Below are positions 21,401 to 23,628 of a stretch of 23,628 nt of DNA, piece by piece (position 1 is the stretch's first letter; each line of letters begins with the position of its first letter). Below the pieces are notes generated by a model, which saw nothing but the letters and a program-made list of their open reading frames with translations, ran no database searches and was not told where the DNA came from. The DNA comes from Acidobacteriota bacterium (GTDB lineage: Bacteria; Acidobacteriota; Vicinamibacteria; Vicinamibacterales; SCN-69-37): assembly GCA_021824055.1 (NCBI GenBank), contig JAKALV010000017.1:1-23628 (forward strand). The letters are read 5' to 3'. The translations under genes and the position numbers were made by a program.

Positions 21401-22906
21401 GTGCGAAGACGACTGTGGCCAGTGCTGCTCGCCGTTGGTGCCATCACCGCTCTGCGTGTGGCGTACTCGGTGTGGTGGTCACCCTACGAACTGGTTGCCG
21501 ACGAGGCGCAGTACTGGGACTGGTCACGGCATCTCAACTGGTCGTACTACTCCAAAGGACCCGGCGTCGCCTGGTTGATCGCGTTCACCACGCACATGCT
21601 GGGAAATGCCGAATGGGCGATTCGCCTGCCGGCCGCGCTGTCTTTCGCGGTCGTGATGCTGGCGCTGGCGTGGCTGACCGCCGATGCGCTCGCCGATGCC
21701 CGGATCGCCGGACGCGCAGCCGTGTTCGTGCCTTTCATCGTGTCGTTGGCACCGGCATATCAGTTGAGCAGCCTGCTGATGACTATCGACCCGCCAGCGC
21801 TCGCCTGTTGGGCGCTCGCGCTCGTGGCGGCCTGGCGTGCCTATCGGCAGGAAGCAGGCGCGGCGCGGCCCGGGTTGGCGCCCTGGCTTGGCCTCGGCAC
21901 GGCGCTTGGCATCGGATTCCTCTTTAAGTACACCGATGTGCTTCTGGTACCCGGCCTGCTGTTGTTCGCCTGGATGACTCGAGCGAGCGTGCGGTGGCAG
22001 CGCTCCTGGAAGCGCGCGCTCTCAGCTGGCGTTGTCGCCATCGTGCTGGCGATGCCGGTGATTCTGTGGAACGCACGCCACGGTGCTGCGGGCGCAGCGC
22101 ACGTGTTGTCGTACGTTGACGCCCCCGGGGGAGACCAGCCTGACCAGGGCGGCGGGGCGTGGTCTTGGCGGACGATTGCCGAGTACCCAGTTGTGCAGGC
22201 TGCCGTCATCGGTCCCATGCTCCTGCTCGCAATTGCCGGGGCGCGTCCGGCGGGGCGCGAACGAAGCGCTGGTGGTGTCGAGGCCAACCTGGTGCGCTTC
22301 CTCGGGTGTGCGGCCGCGCCGATGCTGGCGCTGTTCCTGCTGGCGTCGGCGAGAACTCGCATTGAAGGCAACTGGCCGATGGCCGCGTTCCTGTCGGCGG
22401 TGCCGATGGCAGCCACCGCGGTGGCGCGCGGGGTGTCGTTGCGATGGTGGCGGGCCACCGTGGTGTACGGCGTCCTGTCGTTGATCGTGATCCATGCGCC
22501 GCTGGGGACCGCCCAATTGCCGATGGTCGGCCGATGGATACCGGTGCATCGCTTCTACGGCTCGCGCGCGCGCATTGGATCGCTGGGCGATGACGTGCGT
22601 TCGTTCCGCGCGCGCACCGCGGACCGCGGAATCGTCATCGCGCTCAACCACAACGAGGCCGGCCTGCTGGCCTATTATCTGCCGGGACAGCCAATGGTGG
22701 CGAGCGCTGGGGCATTTCTGGGCGAGCGCCGGTCGGCGTACGACTTTATCGCCGAGACGGATTTGTCCAGCGCCCGCATGACCGGTCGTCCGGCGCTTTT
22801 TGTCGGCGGCAGTCCGGACGTGTGGCGCACGGCGTGCCGCTGCCCGGACCTGACGCTGGTCGATTCGCGTGGCCCCCTATTCGAGACGTCCGCCTTTGCC
22901 CGTTGA
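21401..22906 (+). CDS. GT39/PMT_2-type membrane glycosyltransferase
   Basis: 501 residues with about ten helices. YELVADEAQYWDWSRHLNWSYYSKGPGVAWLI (29-60) contains the catalytic-loop DEAQYW and the KGP motif typical of ArnT/PMT_2-like GT39 proteins. LLMTIDPPALACWALAL and GFLFKYTDVLLVPGLLL follow as the second and third conserved blocks, and RIEGNWPMAAFL as a later one. The C-terminal 130 residues form a soluble domain. It likely moves a sugar from undecaprenyl or dolichyl-type phosphate onto lipid A, another lipid or a glycan at the periplasmic face. The GTG start gives a good Arg-rich cytoplasmic N-terminus. The waaA gene begins 37 bases downstream, hinting at lipid A/core decoration. Confidence 0.85.
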   Translation: MRRRLWPVLLAVGAITALRVAYSVWWSPYELVADEAQYWDWSRHLNWSYYSKGPGVAWLIAFTTHMLGNAEWAIRLPAALSFAVVMLALAWLTADALADARIAGRAAVFVPFIVSLAPAYQLSSLLMTIDPPALACWALALVAAWRAYRQEAGAARPGLAPWLGLGTALGIGFLFKYTDVLLVPGLLLFAWMTRASVRWQRSWKRALSAGVVAIVLAMPVILWNARHGAAGAAHVLSYVDAPGGDQPDQGGGAWSWRTIAEYPVVQAAVIGPMLLLAIAGARPAGRERSAGGVEANLVRFLGCAAAPMLALFLLASARTRIEGNWPMAAFLSAVPMAATAVARGVSLRWWRATVVYGVLSLIVIHAPLGTAQLPMVGRWIPVHRFYGSRARIGSLGDDVRSFRARTADRGIVIALNHNEAGLLAYYLPGQPMVASAGAFLGERRSAYDFIAETDLSSARMTGRPALFVGGSPDVWRTACRCPDLTLVDSRGPLFETSAFAR

Positions 22907-22930
22907 CGGTGCAGCGCTCGTCGCGCGTCC

Positions 22931-22936
22931 TACAAT
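22931..22936 (+). promoter_or_regulatory. Putative -10 element before waaA
   Basis: TACAAT in the 37-base gap between the GT39 stop and waaA, 7 bases before the TTG at 22944. A TTGACG at 22903-22908 is 22 bases upstream, too far for a normal -35. The gene may be transcribed both from here and by read-through. Confidence 0.35.
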
Positions 22937-22943
22937 CGCTCTG

Positions 22944-23628
22944 TTGCCGCTGGGTCTCCGTGTTCTGTTGGGTATCTACTCACTCGCCATCGACGCGGTC
23001 GTGTGGTTCGCGCTCGCGCCTGCACTGTGGGTGCGATCGCTCGTCACTCGCGCGGGACTCACCGAACTGCGGCAGCGCCTCGGATGGGGCGAGCCGCGCA
23101 GAAGTTCGCCGGAACCGTCTGCGACGCGCCCCGTGCTGGTCCACGCGGTGTCGGTGGGCGAGATGAATGCTGCCGCGCCACTCGTCGCAGCGCTCGGCAT
23201 CGACGGGCGCCGCGTGCTGTTGACGACAGGCACGGCCGCCGGTCTCCACACCGCCGTGCGACTCGCGCGCGAGCAATCGAATGTTGATGGCTGCCTCTAC
23301 CTGCCCTGGGACCGGCGCGCCGTTCGCCGATGGCTCCGCGACCTGGCTCCTTCGGCCGTCATTGTCGTGGAGACGGAGATCTGGCCGAATTTCTTCATCG
23401 CCTGCAAGGAACTGAAGATTCCGTTGTTCATCGCAAACGGCCGAATCCGGCCTGGCGATGTCTGGAAGTACCGGCTCGCCCCTGCGTTCTTTCGCGCCGT
23501 GCTCGACAGCGCGGCCTGGATTGGCGTGCAATCAACACGGGAACGCGACGCGTTCGTGGCGATCGGCGCATCGGCGGCGCGCGTCGCGGTGACCGGCAAC
23601 CTGAAGTTTGACGCCGCCCGGAGCGCGA
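22944..23628 (+). CDS. waaA: Kdo transferase (GT30), 5' part, cut by window end
   Basis: The first 228 codons are present; the frame is open at base 23628. An N-terminal hydrophobic helix (LLGIYSLAIDAVVWFALAP) anchors the enzyme. Then come VLVHAVSVGEMNAAAPL (about 64-80, with the catalytic Glu73 of the SVGE motif), TTGTAAG, LPWDRRAVRRWL, VVETEIWPNFF (141-151), IPLFIANGRI and VTGNLKFD (216-223). These are the GT30/WaaA motifs in order. WaaA transfers one or more Kdo residues from CMP-Kdo to lipid A precursor in the cytoplasm. No ATG or GTG fits. The frame's likely start is TTG at 22944 (or CTG at 22941), 7 bases after TACAAT. The later C-terminal domain is outside the window. Confidence 0.88.
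   Translation, partial: MPLGLRVLLGIYSLAIDAVVWFALAPALWVRSLVTRAGLTELRQRLGWGEPRRSSPEPSATRPVLVHAVSVGEMNAAAPLVAALGIDGRRVLLTTGTAAGLHTAVRLAREQSNVDGCLYLPWDRRAVRRWLRDLAPSAVIVVETEIWPNFFIACKELKIPLFIANGRIRPGDVWKYRLAPAFFRAVLDSAAWIGVQSTRERDAFVAIGASAARVAVTGNLKFDAARSA

Noticed and set aside
22903..22936. TTGACG and TACAAT as a complete promoter for waaA
   Set aside because: The spacer is 22 bases, beyond the 16-19 normally tolerated, so only the -10 element was kept.
1..23628. tRNA genes, insertion sequences, CRISPR arrays, phage genes
   Set aside because: No tRNA-like arms, transposase or integrase motifs, terminal inverted repeats or regularly spaced repeats were recognised.

Overview
The window is GC-rich, gene-dense bacterial chromosome from a Gram-negative organism. 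It carries a Kdo-transferase gene (waaA) and a heptosyltransferase I-like gene, so an LPS-type outer membrane is expected. Composition, gene content and the string of GT87/GT39/GT4 enzymes suggest Acidobacteriota, perhaps Vicinamibacteria, but this is inference without a database search. There are 22 protein genes (two cut by the window edges). No RNA genes, insertion sequences or CRISPR arrays were seen. No gap between genes exceeds about 100 bases.

Layout. (1) Bases 1-87 hold the 3' end of a PAP2-type phosphatase gene. (2) Minus-strand operon A, 4936 to 50: a GINT1-N-like beta-propeller protein, a GT4 glycosyltransferase, a GT87-type membrane mannosyltransferase, a MurG/GT1-like glycosyltransferase and a polysaccharide deacetylase, every junction an overlap of 4 or 8 bases. 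(3) A plus-strand GT9 heptosyltransferase (5033-6136). (4) Two minus-strand single genes: a secreted protein with acidic Ca-binding-type repeats and an IPTL-like C-terminal anchor, and a small ParB/Srx-fold protein. (5) A plus-strand GT2-methyltransferase fusion (7509-8972). (6) Minus-strand operon B, 12008 to 8991: GT4, GT87, GT2. (7) A plus-strand 2OG-Fe(II) oxygenase (12084-12872). (8) Minus-strand operon C, 21312 to 12845, seven genes: a catalytically dead ketosynthase (KS-beta/chain-length-factor type), an intact FabF-type ketosynthase, a DUF374 lysophospholipid acyltransferase, two GT-C membrane glycosyltransferases, an NTP_transf_5 nucleotidyltransferase and a GT4. (9) Plus-strand GT39 and the 5' part of waaA.

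How the genes may work together: about thirteen genes are glycosyltransferases of six or more families, some soluble (nucleotide-sugar users) and some multispanning (polyprenyl-phosphate-sugar users). With the deacetylase, oxygenase and methyltransferase they look like an assembly and decoration locus for cell-envelope glycans or glycolipids, next to the Kdo/heptose core genes. The most unusual element is operon C, where a KS/KS-beta pair and a phospholipid-type acyltransferase are translationally coupled to membrane glycosyltransferases. This suggests that a specialised acyl or polyketide chain is made and joined to a glycolipid.

Regulation. Several lone or divergent genes lack a Shine-Dalgarno sequence and have a -10-like hexamer exactly 9 bases before the start codon, which predicts leaderless or nearly leaderless mRNAs. 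The gene starting at 6970 has a near-perfect promoter (TTGACC, 17-base spacer, TATACT) whose -35 lies in a tandem 15-base repeat. Three of four convergent gene pairs overlap at their 3' ends, leaving no room for classical terminators.
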